Part shown: piece after piece, positions 44,024 to 52,343 of the stretch
How the letters are laid out: each line of letters begins with the position of its first letter
How positions within the stretch are numbered: the first letter of the stretch is position 1
Assembly: GCF_029960785.1 (NCBI RefSeq)
Contig: NZ_JASBQE010000058.1
Span: 1 to 64,000 of the forward strand
Direction of reading: 5' to 3'
DNA length: 64,000 nt
Origin: Polyangium sp. 15x6
Lineage (GTDB): Bacteria > Myxococcota_A > Polyangia > Polyangiales > Polyangiaceae
Program-made: the position numbers and the translations under genes
The notes under the pieces: generated by a model
What the model was told of the DNA's origin: nothing
What the model saw: only the letters and a program-made list of their open reading frames with translations
Database searches by the model: none

Positions 44024-44337
44024 CGCTGGGGCGTTGCCCCAGGCCCCACCAGGGGCTGTCCGCCCCTGGACCCGGGGCCTGCGCAAGCGCTGGACCCGGG
44101 GTCGATGAACTGCGCGATGCGCAGTTCATCGAACGGGCCGAGGCAAGACCGGCGACGACCCTGCCAACCGAGACCGCCGCGACCGGCAACGTTGCCCGTG
44201 GTCTTGCCACCGGCCTGTGGGAAGAACTGCGCATCGCGCAGTTCTTCCCCCTGAGGTCCAGGGCTTGCCCTGGTTCGGGTCGAGGGGCGAACAGCCCCCG
44301 CGGGGCCCGGGGCAGCGCCCCGGCGCGGCGGCCCCAA
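44024..44337. repeat. About 300-bp imperfect inverted-repeat element with internal palindromes
   Basis: The outer 75 bp at each end are imperfect inverted copies (left near 44024-44098, right near 44254-44337), each itself made of GGGGC-type hairpins such as CAGGGGC/GCCCCTG and CCAGGGC-TT-GCCCTGG (44258-44273). Two near-identical palindromes sit inside: 44104-44130 (12-bp arms GATGAACTGCGC, GAT centre) and 44221-44247 (12-bp arms GAAGAACTGCGC, ATC centre). No gene is supported. It resembles a MITE or a composite of REP-type palindromes and also ends the upstream operon. Confidence 0.75.
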
Positions 44338-44346
44338 GAAGAGACC

Positions 44347-46029
44347 CTACGGCGGCAGAGGGCGCACGAGCACGAGGGCGTCGGCCTTGCCCGCGAGGAG
44401 ACGAAGCTCGGCATTGCCCTTGGCTCCGGCGTCGCCCGCGCAGAGGCGGTCGGCCAGAACGAACCGGCCGCGGGTGACGGTGTTCTCGCCGGTAGCGGCG
44501 TTGGCGAGGCGGAGATCGAGGCCCGTGCCGCCGCGATCGAGCGCCGCCGTGACCTCGACGCAGCCGCGCGCGGGGACATCGAAGGGCAAGGCCGTGCGCG
44601 CGCCCGCGTCGAGCGAGACGGCCTGGGCCCCGGAAGCGGACGCGGCCGAGATGCGCGCGCCGCCGGCGTCGAGGACGGCGAGCAGGCGCGCGGCCGCGAG
44701 CGGATGCGCGACGAGCGCGGCGGGCGCGGCGTCGTCCTTGCGCAGCTCGACCGCGAAGGGGCCGGGGCGCGCGAGGGCCTCGACGTCGAGCCGCGCTGGG
44801 CCGCTCGGGCCACAAGCGAAGAGCGTGACGCCCGCGCCGCCGCGGCCCTCGGCGAGCAGCGCGCCACGATCGTTCCAGAGCGAGGCCGCGGCGTCGGCGA
44901 GCGGCTTGCCCGCGACGACGTCGATGCGCGCGCAGCCGGCGGGCAAATCGAGCGAGGCGGCGGCGCGGCTGCCGAGCTTGGCCGAGCCGACGAGCACGGT
45001 CTTCGGGGCGCCGAGGCCCTTGCCGGCGAGGTCCTTCGCGAGGGCCGCGCGGGCCTGGTCGAGCTCGCGGGCCTCGGTGACGTGCTCGGCGCGCGCGGAG
45101 GGGTCGAGGGCCGCGCCCGCGCCCGGCGCCGAGCGGCTCGCCACGACGGCGGCGAGGCCGGTGGAGGCGCGCGGGCGGATCGCGACCGTCACCTCGTTCG
45201 TCGTGGCGGAGCAGAGCACGATCGAGCGGTCGCGGCCGCGATCCTTGCCACGCGCGAGGATGCGGCCCGCGGGGTCCTCTGCGACGACTTCGAGCGAGCC
45301 GACCTCGTCGCTCGGGGAGACGAAGACGTCGAGGCAGCGGCCTGCCTCGACGGCGATCGTGAGGCGCGTGGCGGCGCGTGGCGCGACGGGCACGGCCGCG
45401 CGGCGCACGTCCTCCCAGCGGCCGCCGAGCCAGGCGCGATGCGCGATGAGCTTTGCTTCGAGCCCGGGCCACGCTTCGAGCCGGCCCGTCTCGCCGCCGG
45501 ATCGGCCGCGCGCGCCGGCGGCTTGCTCCACCGCGGCCATGGCGGACGTCGGCACGCTCTGCACGCCCAGGCCGACGAGGCCCGAGCCCGCCACGACACG
45601 CGCCGCGAGCCAGAGCCGCTTCGGGTGCGGCGGGCAGACGAGGAGCGCCGGGCGCGCGTCCGTCGACTCGTCGACGGCGAAGCTCGCGCCGTCGTCCTCG
45701 TACGCGAAGAGATCCACGTCGACGACCGAGGGCGATCCGCGCGCCATGACGAGCGCGCACGCGTCGAGCGGGATCTCGACGAAGGCGCCGAACTTGTCGC
45801 CCTCGGAGAGGTACTCCGAGGCGACGACCTCGAGCGCGCCTGCGCCCGCTTCCTTCACACGCGCGGCGTCCGCGGCGAGGAGCGCGTGTCCATCGGCCTT
45901 CCCCGGGAGCACGCGTGGAGGCGCGGGGCGCGCCGCCGCGGGCTTTTCCGGTTTCACGGGCGCGCCGCCGCACCCCGCGACGAGCGCGGCAAGCGCGAGC
46001 GAGGCGATACGAACGGGCAGACGCTTCAA
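44347..46029 (-). CDS. Lipoprotein with repeated beta-sandwich modules
   Basis: A 560-residue lipoprotein (signal RIASLALAALVAGCGG). The start is TTG at 46029, whose TGA neighbour is the stop of the upstream gene (TTGA, 4-nt overlap), so it is translationally coupled. The mature protein has several modules with the pattern RCLDVFV...AGRILARGKDR...VLCSATTNEVTV that recur and that also occur in the upstream protein (GCHRVQI...AGRVLARDRSE...FCLGEATRVTV); the two are probably paralogous. Function unknown. Last gene of the cysteine operon; why such proteins lie here is unclear. Confidence 0.75.
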   Translation of the reverse strand: MKRLPVRIASLALAALVAGCGGAPVKPEKPAAARPAPPRVLPGKADGHALLAADAARVKEAGAGALEVVASEYLSEGDKFGAFVEIPLDACALVMARGSPSVVDVDLFAYEDDGASFAVDESTDARPALLVCPPHPKRLWLAARVVAGSGLVGLGVQSVPTSAMAAVEQAAGARGRSGGETGRLEAWPGLEAKLIAHRAWLGGRWEDVRRAAVPVAPRAATRLTIAVEAGRCLDVFVSPSDEVGSLEVVAEDPAGRILARGKDRGRDRSIVLCSATTNEVTVAIRPRASTGLAAVVASRSAPGAGAALDPSARAEHVTEARELDQARAALAKDLAGKGLGAPKTVLVGSAKLGSRAAASLDLPAGCARIDVVAGKPLADAAASLWNDRGALLAEGRGGAGVTLFACGPSGPARLDVEALARPGPFAVELRKDDAAPAALVAHPLAAARLLAVLDAGGARISAASASGAQAVSLDAGARTALPFDVPARGCVEVTAALDRGGTGLDLRLANAATGENTVTRGRFVLADRLCAGDAGAKGNAELRLLAGKADALVLVRPLPP

Positions 46030-47441
46030 GGTTCGCCCCCTCCGAGCGCGAAGAGCGCGAACGTCCACCAGACGCCCGAGCCGCGCGCCTCGACGTCGAT
46101 CCGCGCCGACTCCTCGCTCTCGGCGCAGAACGCGAGCACGGCGCCCTCGGGACGATCGACCACCTCGTCGCGCACGTACTTGTCGCCGACGGTCGCCGCG
46201 AGCCTTAGGCCCCGCGACTCGCCCCGCGCGACCGCGAGGGCCGCGAGGTAACAGCGCCCCGGCTCCAGCGTGATCGGCACCATCGTCGGGCCCGCGACGC
46301 CGAGCGATTCGAAGACGGGCGCCGTCGTGGGCTCGGGCGCGTTTCGCCTGCGGAGCGCGTACGCGAAGCCGGCACGCGTGCGCGCGCCCCAGTGGTTCGG
46401 GATCGCCCGCGGGATCGCCCAGACCGCGTCCGTCGCCATCATCGGCACCACGCCCGCCGCGCCCGCGAACGGCACGGTGACGCGCGTCGCTTCGCCGAGG
46501 CAGAAGTCGAGCCGCGCGTCCGCGGTCTCGCTGCGATCGCGGGCGAGCACGCGGCCCGCGTCGTCGCGCGCTTCTGCGTCGACATCCGTCGCGCGGTGCG
46601 GGAAGGTCGGGGGCACGGCGGCCATGATCTGCACGCGGTGGCAGCCTTCGCCGAGGCGGAGCTGGTACTCGCCCGCGCCCTCGGCCGAGGCGACCATGGG
46701 CACGCGCGTGAACCGCTCCGCACCTTCGGCGTGCGCTCGCTCCTCGGCGCGGACCGTGCGCTCGGCGAGCGGACCCGGCTCGATGGGCCTCCCTGGATTG
46801 CCGCGCGGCGCGACGAGGCCGAAGGCGCGCTCGGGCAGGGCCTCGCGGTGATCGCCGAGCGGCGCGGGCGATCGCGCCACGAGGACCTCGAGCGCGCCGC
46901 GGGGCGAGCGCATCGAGACGACGAGCCGATCGAGATCGGCGCGCCGCGGGCCGCATCGAACGAGCGACACGGCGCCGAGCGAGCTCTTCGTGCCGCGATC
47001 CTCGGCGTCGACCGTGGGATGGCCCTGCGGCAGCAGGCCCGGCGGGAACGTGGGGCCGTCGGCCTCGGCGGCCGTGAGCACGGCGAAGTCGGCGCTCGGC
47101 GCGCCGAGGAAGACGACCGTCGTGCAGCCGGGCACCTCGTCCTCGGGGCGCTCTTGCGAGACCTCGACGCGCTTGTTCCGACCGTGTTCGAGGAAGACCG
47201 TCGGCAGGCGCGCGGTCTCGGCGCCGCGGGCTTTCCAGGTGCGCGCGAGGCGATCGGCGTCCTCGGCGAGCTCGGCCTTCGCGCCGGGCGCGGCGAAGAC
47301 GAAGAGGGCGCCCGTGATCAGGGCTGCGAGCGAGGCCCCGCGGCGAGCACCTCTGCGATCTCGGGCCGCAGCACCTCGGGCGGCGGCGCTTCGCCGCGCG
47401 CGAGCATCGCGAGGATCTCCGCCTCGGTGAGCGTGATCCAC
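46026..47441 (-). CDS. Secreted protein of unknown function, start uncertain
   Basis: The mature protein (from ELAEDADRLARTW) is preceded by a good signal peptide, RRGARRGASLAALITGALFV, whose coding region overlaps the 3' end of the APS kinase/Sat gene. No ATG, GTG or TTG lies just before the signal; the closest canonical codon in frame is GTG at 47441, which gives a 37-residue basic leader and a 124-bp overlap. A CTG at 47321, overlapping the upstream stop region, is another possibility. The protein shares beta modules with the downstream lipoprotein. Coordinates give the longest plausible form. Confidence 0.6.
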   Translation of the reverse strand: MDHAHRGGDPRDARARRSAAARGAAARDRRGARRGASLAALITGALFVFAAPGAKAELAEDADRLARTWKARGAETARLPTVFLEHGRNKRVEVSQERPEDEVPGCTTVVFLGAPSADFAVLTAAEADGPTFPPGLLPQGHPTVDAEDRGTKSSLGAVSLVRCGPRRADLDRLVVSMRSPRGALEVLVARSPAPLGDHREALPERAFGLVAPRGNPGRPIEPGPLAERTVRAEERAHAEGAERFTRVPMVASAEGAGEYQLRLGEGCHRVQIMAAVPPTFPHRATDVDAEARDDAGRVLARDRSETADARLDFCLGEATRVTVPFAGAAGVVPMMATDAVWAIPRAIPNHWGARTRAGFAYALRRRNAPEPTTAPVFESLGVAGPTMVPITLEPGRCYLAALAVARGESRGLRLAATVGDKYVRDEVVDRPEGAVLAFCAESEESARIDVEARGSGVWWTFALFALGGGEP

Positions 47442-49012
47442 GTGGACGTGTCCCCGGGGGCGCTCCGCGAGGTCGCCATCGAGTTCGTCCGGGTGGAGTG
47501 AAACGCGTCCTCGAAGCAAAGTGGCACGACCCCGAGCTCTCCGGGAGCATAGACGCGGAACGCCCGCTCTGCACCGCTCACGCCGCCTGCGTACGTCGAT
47601 CCGACCAGGAGGGCGTGGGAACACCCGTGGTTCTGGCACACGATCGCGTCGAGCACCGCCTGCCGCCCCCCGCCGCGCCGCGCCGGCAGGCCCGCCGACA
47701 GGACCACCCGCTCCGCCGGGAAATACCGCTCGACGAGGACCTCGTGCGAGCGCAGGCGCATGGAAAGGCTCGCCGCCTCCGGCTCGCCGTCGCCTTCGAG
47801 CGCCTCGATCACCTGGAACCACAGCCCTCCCGTGATCTCCAGCGCCACCTTCGCCAGGTGCTCCTCGGCCCGACGCGGCAGCGATCGCGCGCGTATGCCT
47901 GCGACGGTCGTGAGGCCCCGTGCCCTGAACATCTTCCGCGTCGTGCCCACGCCGTGGAGCGAGGGCCCTGTGTTCGGTTCGAACACGGACACCTGGCCGC
48001 CCACGAGCACGGGCCCGCGCGCAAGGGCCCGCGCGAGATCCGGATCCTCCTCGCCGAGCGGCGAGGCGAGCGACGTCGGCGGGCGGTACACGTCGTTCAC
48101 CTCGATCATCGCCACGGTTCGACCGTCCCGTGCCCGCAGCGTGGCTATCGCGCCGATGCGCAGCCCCCCGGCCACCTCCTCGCTCACGGGCAGCGTGATC
48201 GGCACGGGCCAGGCCAGGCCGTTTTCGAGCCGCATCTCCCTCGCGACACGAAGGAAATCCTTCTCGCCGAGGAACCCCTTCAGCGGCGAGAGCGCGCCCG
48301 TCGCGAAGAGCGCGACGTCGATCTCGGCCTCCGCGTCGAGGTCGATCACCGGCTTCGATCGCAGGTATTCGGCGAGCTGCCCCCGCGGGGCCGAGGTCGT
48401 GGCGCGGCTCGTGAGCTCTCCTCCGTGCGGCCATCCGAGCGGCGGCGGGCGGAGATGCGCGCGCACGCCACCCACGCTCCGCTTCAGCGCAGGGACGTAC
48501 CCGAGCTCCTCCAGCCGCGCGACGATCCGCGCGAGGCTCTTTTCCTTGCTCTCGCGGTCCGTGTACACGGTGACCTCGGGCGACTCGGGCGGCTCGTACG
48601 GGTCGTCGATCCCCGTAAACCCCTTGATCTCGCCCGCCAGCGCCTTGCGGTAGAGGCCCTTCGGATCCCGCTCGGCGAGCGCGTCGATCGACGCCGAGCA
48701 GTACACCTCGACGAACCTCTCGACGGCCGCGCGTTGCTCGTCGCGGATCGCTCGGAACGGGCTGATCGCGCCGGTGATCGCGCACGCGCCGCTCCGCGCG
48801 ACGAGCTTCGCCACGAAGCCGATGCGGCGCACGTTGGTGTCGCGATCCTCCCGGGAAAAACCGAGCCCCTTCGACAGGTGCGTGCGCACCTCGTCGCCGT
48901 CGAGCACCTCGACGTGCACGCCGCGCGTGCGGAGCTCCGCCGCGAGCAGCGCGCCGAGCGTGCTCTTGCCGGCGCCGGAGAGACCCGTGAACCAGACGAC
49001 GAAGCCGCTCAC
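47318..49012 (-). CDS. APS kinase fused to ATP-sulfurylase-like domain lacking ATP motifs
   Basis: A 564-residue protein. Residues 1-175 are a complete adenylylsulfate kinase: P-loop GLSGAGKST (10-18), DGDEVR, FSREDRDTNVRRIG. Residues about 205-480 align with ATP sulfurylase (GALSPLKGFLGEKDF, GLAWPVPITLPVSEE, EVNDVYRP) but the two nucleotide motifs are gone: the QTRNPxHRxHE position reads GIRARSLPRRAEEH (about 368-381) and GRDHAG reads GSTYAG (about 466-471). The kinase half may make PAPS; the sulfurylase half is probably not active as such. GTG start at 49012, 6 bp after the JAMM gene. Product of a cysteine operon. Confidence 0.85.
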   Translation of the reverse strand: MSGFVVWFTGLSGAGKSTLGALLAAELRTRGVHVEVLDGDEVRTHLSKGLGFSREDRDTNVRRIGFVAKLVARSGACAITGAISPFRAIRDEQRAAVERFVEVYCSASIDALAERDPKGLYRKALAGEIKGFTGIDDPYEPPESPEVTVYTDRESKEKSLARIVARLEELGYVPALKRSVGGVRAHLRPPPLGWPHGGELTSRATTSAPRGQLAEYLRSKPVIDLDAEAEIDVALFATGALSPLKGFLGEKDFLRVAREMRLENGLAWPVPITLPVSEEVAGGLRIGAIATLRARDGRTVAMIEVNDVYRPPTSLASPLGEEDPDLARALARGPVLVGGQVSVFEPNTGPSLHGVGTTRKMFRARGLTTVAGIRARSLPRRAEEHLAKVALEITGGLWFQVIEALEGDGEPEAASLSMRLRSHEVLVERYFPAERVVLSAGLPARRGGGRQAVLDAIVCQNHGCSHALLVGSTYAGGVSGAERAFRVYAPGELGVVPLCFEDAFHSTRTNSMATSRSAPGDTSTWITLTEAEILAMLARGEAPPPEVLRPEIAEVLAAGPRSQP

Positions 49013-49018
49013 GTCGCG

Positions 49019-49567
49019 TTACTCCTCGACGACCGTGATCGCTTGGGCCACGAAGACCCGCGCCTCCGCGTCCCACACGAAGAGCCGGTGCTCGTCGATC
49101 TTGCCGTCGCGCACGCTCGTCACGAGGAACGCGAGCGGCCAGGCCGGGCCCGGGCCCATCGTGATCTCGCCGCCCTCGTGCGCGGGCGGCTCACCCATGC
49201 TCATCACCGCCGCGTCCGTGGGGCTGAAGTACGCGCCCGCGTCGAGGTGCGAGTGATAGAGGATCTTCACGGGGCGGCCTTCACGCGCCGCGGCGCGGAC
49301 CGCGTCGTCGAACTTCTTCTCGTTGAACGAGAAGTACGTGCGCGCCGTGCGGAAGTACCGCTCCGGATCGATCGCATGCAGCTTGTTCGCGACGTTCTGC
49401 AGGATCACGGCCTCGTCGCAGTGGAGCGGGATCGAAGCGGGGCCGCGCAGATACCCGCACGCCTCCTCGTCCGCCGCGTACCCCCGGAGCGCGTCCTTCT
49501 CCACGACGGCGAGCGCGGCGCGCGTGATCGTCAGGTTGCCGCGCGTCCACGGATGATCCGTCACCAT
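49019..49567 (-). CDS. JAMM/MPN metalloprotease, Mec-like
   Basis: A 182-residue protein with an intact JAMM zinc motif: Glu in EEACGYL (about 29) and HSHLDAGAYFSPTD (about 105-118, HxHx7SxxD). In Mycobacterium, Mec releases cysteine from CysO-cysteine; in other systems (QbsD, HcyD) a JAMM enzyme trims C-terminal residues after the GG of a sulfur carrier. Both roles fit here because the CysO-like protein of this operon ends GGSDA. ATG at 49567 overlaps the CysM stop by 7 nt and has GGGAGAGG upstream. Confidence 0.88.
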   Translation of the reverse strand: MVTDHPWTRGNLTITRAALAVVEKDALRGYAADEEACGYLRGPASIPLHCDEAVILQNVANKLHAIDPERYFRTARTYFSFNEKKFDDAVRAAAREGRPVKILYHSHLDAGAYFSPTDAAVMSMGEPPAHEGGEITMGPGPAWPLAFLVTSVRDGKIDEHRLFVWDAEARVFVAQAITVVEE

Positions 49568-50511
49568 AGATAACGCCTCTCCCATTTCATCGGCGCGAAG
49601 TATCGATCGCCGCGATCACACACGATCGCGACCACGCACCCGCCGCCTACCGTCTGGTGCAGCTCCTTGGCGATCTCCACGGCCGCGAACACGTTCGCCC
49701 CGCTCGAATGCCCGACGAGCAGCGCCTCCTCGCGCGCCAGCCTGTCGGCCATGTCCCAGCCGTCCTCCGTGGTGACCCTCCGCGTCTCGTCGTAGGCGCT
49801 CGCGTCGTGGATCGCCGGCACGAGCGAGCTCGGCAGGTGCTTCAGCCCTTCGAGCCCGTGCATGGCCTCCGTGGGCTCGACCGCGACGCAGCGGATCGGG
49901 CGCGTGTGCTCCTTCAACCGGCGCGACGTGCCCACGATCGTCCCGCTCGTGCCGATCCCCGCGACGAAGTGCGTGATGCGATCGCCGAGGGCGTCGAGGA
50001 TCTCCACGGCCGTGCCGTGGTAGTGCGCGAGCGGGTTGTTCGGGTTCGAGTACTGGTCCGGGTAGAAATAGACTTCCGGATCCTTCGCCACGATCTCGCG
50101 CACGTACCGGATCGCCCCGTCGGAGCCCTCCATCGGATCGCTGAAGATGATCTCCGTGCCGAAGGCGCGCGCGATGTCCTTGCGCGCCTTGGTCACGTTC
50201 GAGGGCATGACGAGGCGCACGGGCACGCCGAGCGCGGCGCCGAAGATCGAATACGCGACGCCCGTGTTGCCGCTCGTCGAGTCGATGAGGATCTTGCCCG
50301 AGCCGAGCTTCCCCTCCTCGATCGCCTTCGTCATCATCCGCAGCGCGGCCCGGTCCTTCACCGAGCCGCCGGGGTTCGCGAACTCGAGCTTCGCGTACAC
50401 CTCGACGCTCGGCGCCTCTCGGGCCACGCGATCGAGGCGGACGAGCGGCGTGTTGCCGACGGCCTCGGTCACCGAGCCGAAGCGGCGCGACCGCACGAGC
50501 GACGACCGCAT
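49561..50511 (-). CDS. cysM: CysO-dependent-type cysteine synthase (CysM-like)
   Basis: A 316-residue PLP enzyme, fold type II: NPGGSVKDR with the Schiff-base Lys near 49, STSGNTGVA (substrate loop), GIGTSGTIVG (phosphate loop). Its position between a CysO-like carrier gene and a Mec-like protease suggests the CysM type, which uses O-phosphoserine and CysO-thiocarboxylate rather than free sulfide. That assignment rests on context; the active-site differences would need an alignment. One base separates it from the CysO-like gene. Confidence 0.88.
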   Translation of the reverse strand: MRSSLVRSRRFGSVTEAVGNTPLVRLDRVAREAPSVEVYAKLEFANPGGSVKDRAALRMMTKAIEEGKLGSGKILIDSTSGNTGVAYSIFGAALGVPVRLVMPSNVTKARKDIARAFGTEIIFSDPMEGSDGAIRYVREIVAKDPEVYFYPDQYSNPNNPLAHYHGTAVEILDALGDRITHFVAGIGTSGTIVGTSRRLKEHTRPIRCVAVEPTEAMHGLEGLKHLPSSLVPAIHDASAYDETRRVTTEDGWDMADRLAREEALLVGHSSGANVFAAVEIAKELHQTVGGGCVVAIVCDRGDRYFAPMKWERRYLW

Positions 50512-50512
50512 C

Positions 50513-50791
50513 CTAGGCGTCGCTGCCGCCCGCGATCGCGGGCACGATCGAGACCTGATCCGTCGGCTTGACCTCGGACTTCAGGCCCTCGAGGAAGCGG
50601 ATGTCCTCGTCGCCGACGAAGATGTTCACGTGGCGGCGGACGCCCTTCGCGTCGAGCAGCCGGTCGCGGAAGCCCGGGTGGCGCTTCTCGAGGTCCTCGA
50701 TGATCTCGCCGACGGTCGTGCCCGTCGCTTCGACCTCGTCTTTGTTCGCGGTCAGCGTGCGCATGGGGGTGGGGATACGAACGACAGGCAT
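50513..50791 (-). CDS. cysO: CysO-like ThiS/MoaD sulfur carrier with GGSDA terminus
   Basis: A 92-residue ubiquitin-fold protein very like mycobacterial CysO (IPTPMRTLT, VGEIIEDLE, VNIFVGDEDIRFLEGL, VSIVPAIAGG). Instead of ending at GG it carries SDA after it, so the GG must be exposed by proteolysis before it can be thiocarboxylated, as described for QbsE and HcyS carriers. The JAMM gene two genes on is the obvious candidate. No MoeZ/MoeB-type activating enzyme is encoded in this operon. GGAGAG precedes the ATG at 50791. Confidence 0.88.
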   Translation of the reverse strand: MPVVRIPTPMRTLTANKDEVEATGTTVGEIIEDLEKRHPGFRDRLLDAKGVRRHVNIFVGDEDIRFLEGLKSEVKPTDQVSIVPAIAGGSDA

Positions 50792-50825
50792 GTGGATCTC
50801 TCCGTGGGATGCGTTGATCTCGCTG

Positions 50826-51791
50826 CTACTTGAAGTACTCGTCGAGGCTGAAATATCGCTCCCCCGTGTCACAGAGCACCGTGACCACGTTGGCGCCGGG
50901 GCCGAGCTCGCGCGCGACGTCGAGCGCGACCCGGACGGCCGCGCCCGCGCTGATCCCCACGAGCAGCCCCTCCTTGCGGGCGAGCGCGACCTTCGTCTCG
51001 TACGCCGCCCGATCGCTCACCGTACGCACCTCGTCGACGTGCTCGGGGTGATAGTTCTTCGGCACGAACCCCGGCGCCAGGCCCTGGATCTTCGTGGGCC
51101 CGCGCTCGCCGCGCGAGATCGTGGCGCAGGCCTCGGGCTCGACGGCGACGATCCGGGGACGCGGGCTCCTCCGGCGCAAGAGCTCGCCGACGCCGCTCAC
51201 GGTGCCGCCGGTGCCGACGCCCGCGACGAACGCGTGGATCGGCTCGTTCGCCATCGCCTGCAGGATCTCGCGGGCCGTCGTCTCGCCGTGGACGCGCGGG
51301 TTCTCGGGGTTGTCGAACTGCGCCGGCATGAACGCGCCCTTCGTCGTCTCGACGATCTCGCGCGCCTTCGTGATGGCGCCTTCCATCTGCTCTTCGGCTT
51401 CGGTGAGGATCACCTCGGCGCCGTACGCTTCGAGGAGCTGCCTCCGTTCGAGGCTCATGCTCGCGGGCATCGTCAGCACGCAGCGATAGCCCTTCGCCGC
51501 GCAGACGAGCGCGAGCCCGATCCCCGTGTTTCCGCTCGTCGGCTCGACGACGACGCCGCCCGGACCGAGCGCGCCGCTCGCCTCGGCGGCCTCGATCATC
51601 GCGAGGCAGATGCGGTCCTTCACGGAGCCGCCCGGGTTCTGCTGCTCGGCTTTCGCGAAGACGCGGCCGCGCGGCGTATCCACGTCGACCCCCTGGATCT
51701 CGAAGAGCGGCGTGTCGCCGACGAGGTCGAGCACCGAGCCGACCACGCGCGGATGCGAGGGCAATGCAGGCTTTTTCCCGGGCTCGTGCAT
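50826..51791 (-). CDS. cysK: Cysteine synthase, CysK-like
   Basis: A 321-residue PLP enzyme with NPGGSVKDR (Lys near 51), PTSGNTGIG and GVGTGGTVSG. It should make cysteine from O-acetylserine and sulfide (or a related beta-replacement). The start at 51791 (MHEPGKK) gives a normal length. It lies directly after the Rrf2 regulator gene (7 bp) and before the sulfur carrier (34 bp). Having two cysteine synthases in one operon suggests one sulfide-dependent and one carrier-dependent route. Confidence 0.9.
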   Translation of the reverse strand: MHEPGKKPALPSHPRVVGSVLDLVGDTPLFEIQGVDVDTPRGRVFAKAEQQNPGGSVKDRICLAMIEAAEASGALGPGGVVVEPTSGNTGIGLALVCAAKGYRCVLTMPASMSLERRQLLEAYGAEVILTEAEEQMEGAITKAREIVETTKGAFMPAQFDNPENPRVHGETTAREILQAMANEPIHAFVAGVGTGGTVSGVGELLRRRSPRPRIVAVEPEACATISRGERGPTKIQGLAPGFVPKNYHPEHVDEVRTVSDRAAYETKVALARKEGLLVGISAGAAVRVALDVARELGPGANVVTVLCDTGERYFSLDEYFK

Positions 51792-51798
51792 CACGCTC

Positions 51799-52257
51799 CT
51801 AGATGACGTAGTCGACCCGCTCGGCCGCGCCGCGGCGCAACCCGAGGGCCTCGCCGCGCTGCACGACGTCGGCGATGGAGATGTCGTCGAAGGCTTTTTC
51901 GATGGCGACCGCGAGGTCCTTGAAGGCCGCGGCCGTCGCGTCCGGGCCGCAGGGCTCGGCGCCGCGCGGGCCTTCGTCCTCGGTGGGGCAGACGACGAGC
52001 GGGCCTTCGAGGGCGCGGAAGACGTCGCCGATCGTGATCTCGGAGGCGGGCTTGGCGAGGTGATAGCCGCCGCGGGGCCCACGCTTCGCGCCGAGGAGGC
52101 CGGCCTTCTTCAGGTCCTGGAAGATCTGCTCCAGAAAGCGCGCGGGGATCATCTCGCGCTCGGCGATCTCGCGGATCTGCGTGGGGCGCCCGTCGTTGTG
52201 GAAGGCGATGTCGAACAACGCCCGCACCCCGTAGCGGCCCTTGTTGGACAGCTTCAC
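51799..52257 (-). CDS. Rrf2 family transcriptional regulator
   Basis: A 152-residue winged-helix regulator: MKLSNKGRYGVRALFDIA, the recognition region IREIAEREMIPARFLEQIF, and KRGPRGGYHLAKPASEITI. A Cys pair (VVCPTEDEGPRGAEPC, near 98 and 111) could hold a cluster or sense redox state, as in IscR relatives. Gene order Rrf2-cysK is like CymR/CysK systems, in which the synthase can modulate the regulator. GTG start at 52257. A dyad overlaps the promoter immediately upstream, so autoregulation is likely. Confidence 0.9.
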   Translation of the reverse strand: MKLSNKGRYGVRALFDIAFHNDGRPTQIREIAEREMIPARFLEQIFQDLKKAGLLGAKRGPRGGYHLAKPASEITIGDVFRALEGPLVVCPTEDEGPRGAEPCGPDATAAAFKDLAVAIEKAFDDISIADVVQRGEALGLRRGAAERVDYVI

Positions 52258-52263
52258 GAGGAA

Positions 52264-52294
52264 CCGATGTAGGTTGTTGCATCGGAAAAGTCAA
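52264..52294 (-). promoter_or_regulatory. Promoter and overlapping dyad of cysteine operon
   Basis: On the minus strand TTGACT (52289-52294) and TACATC (52266-52271) are 17 bp apart, a sigma-70-like arrangement, with the -10 ending 8 nt before the GTG. A dyad CCGATG-10 bp-CATCGG (52264-52269 and 52280-52285 on the plus strand) covers the -10 and spacer, an ideal repressor position for the Rrf2 protein. Confidence 0.6.
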
Positions 52295-52343
52295 GAAACC
52301 GCGCCGCCGACCCGATCCGATGTGTCCTCCAGAACAAGGTAGC

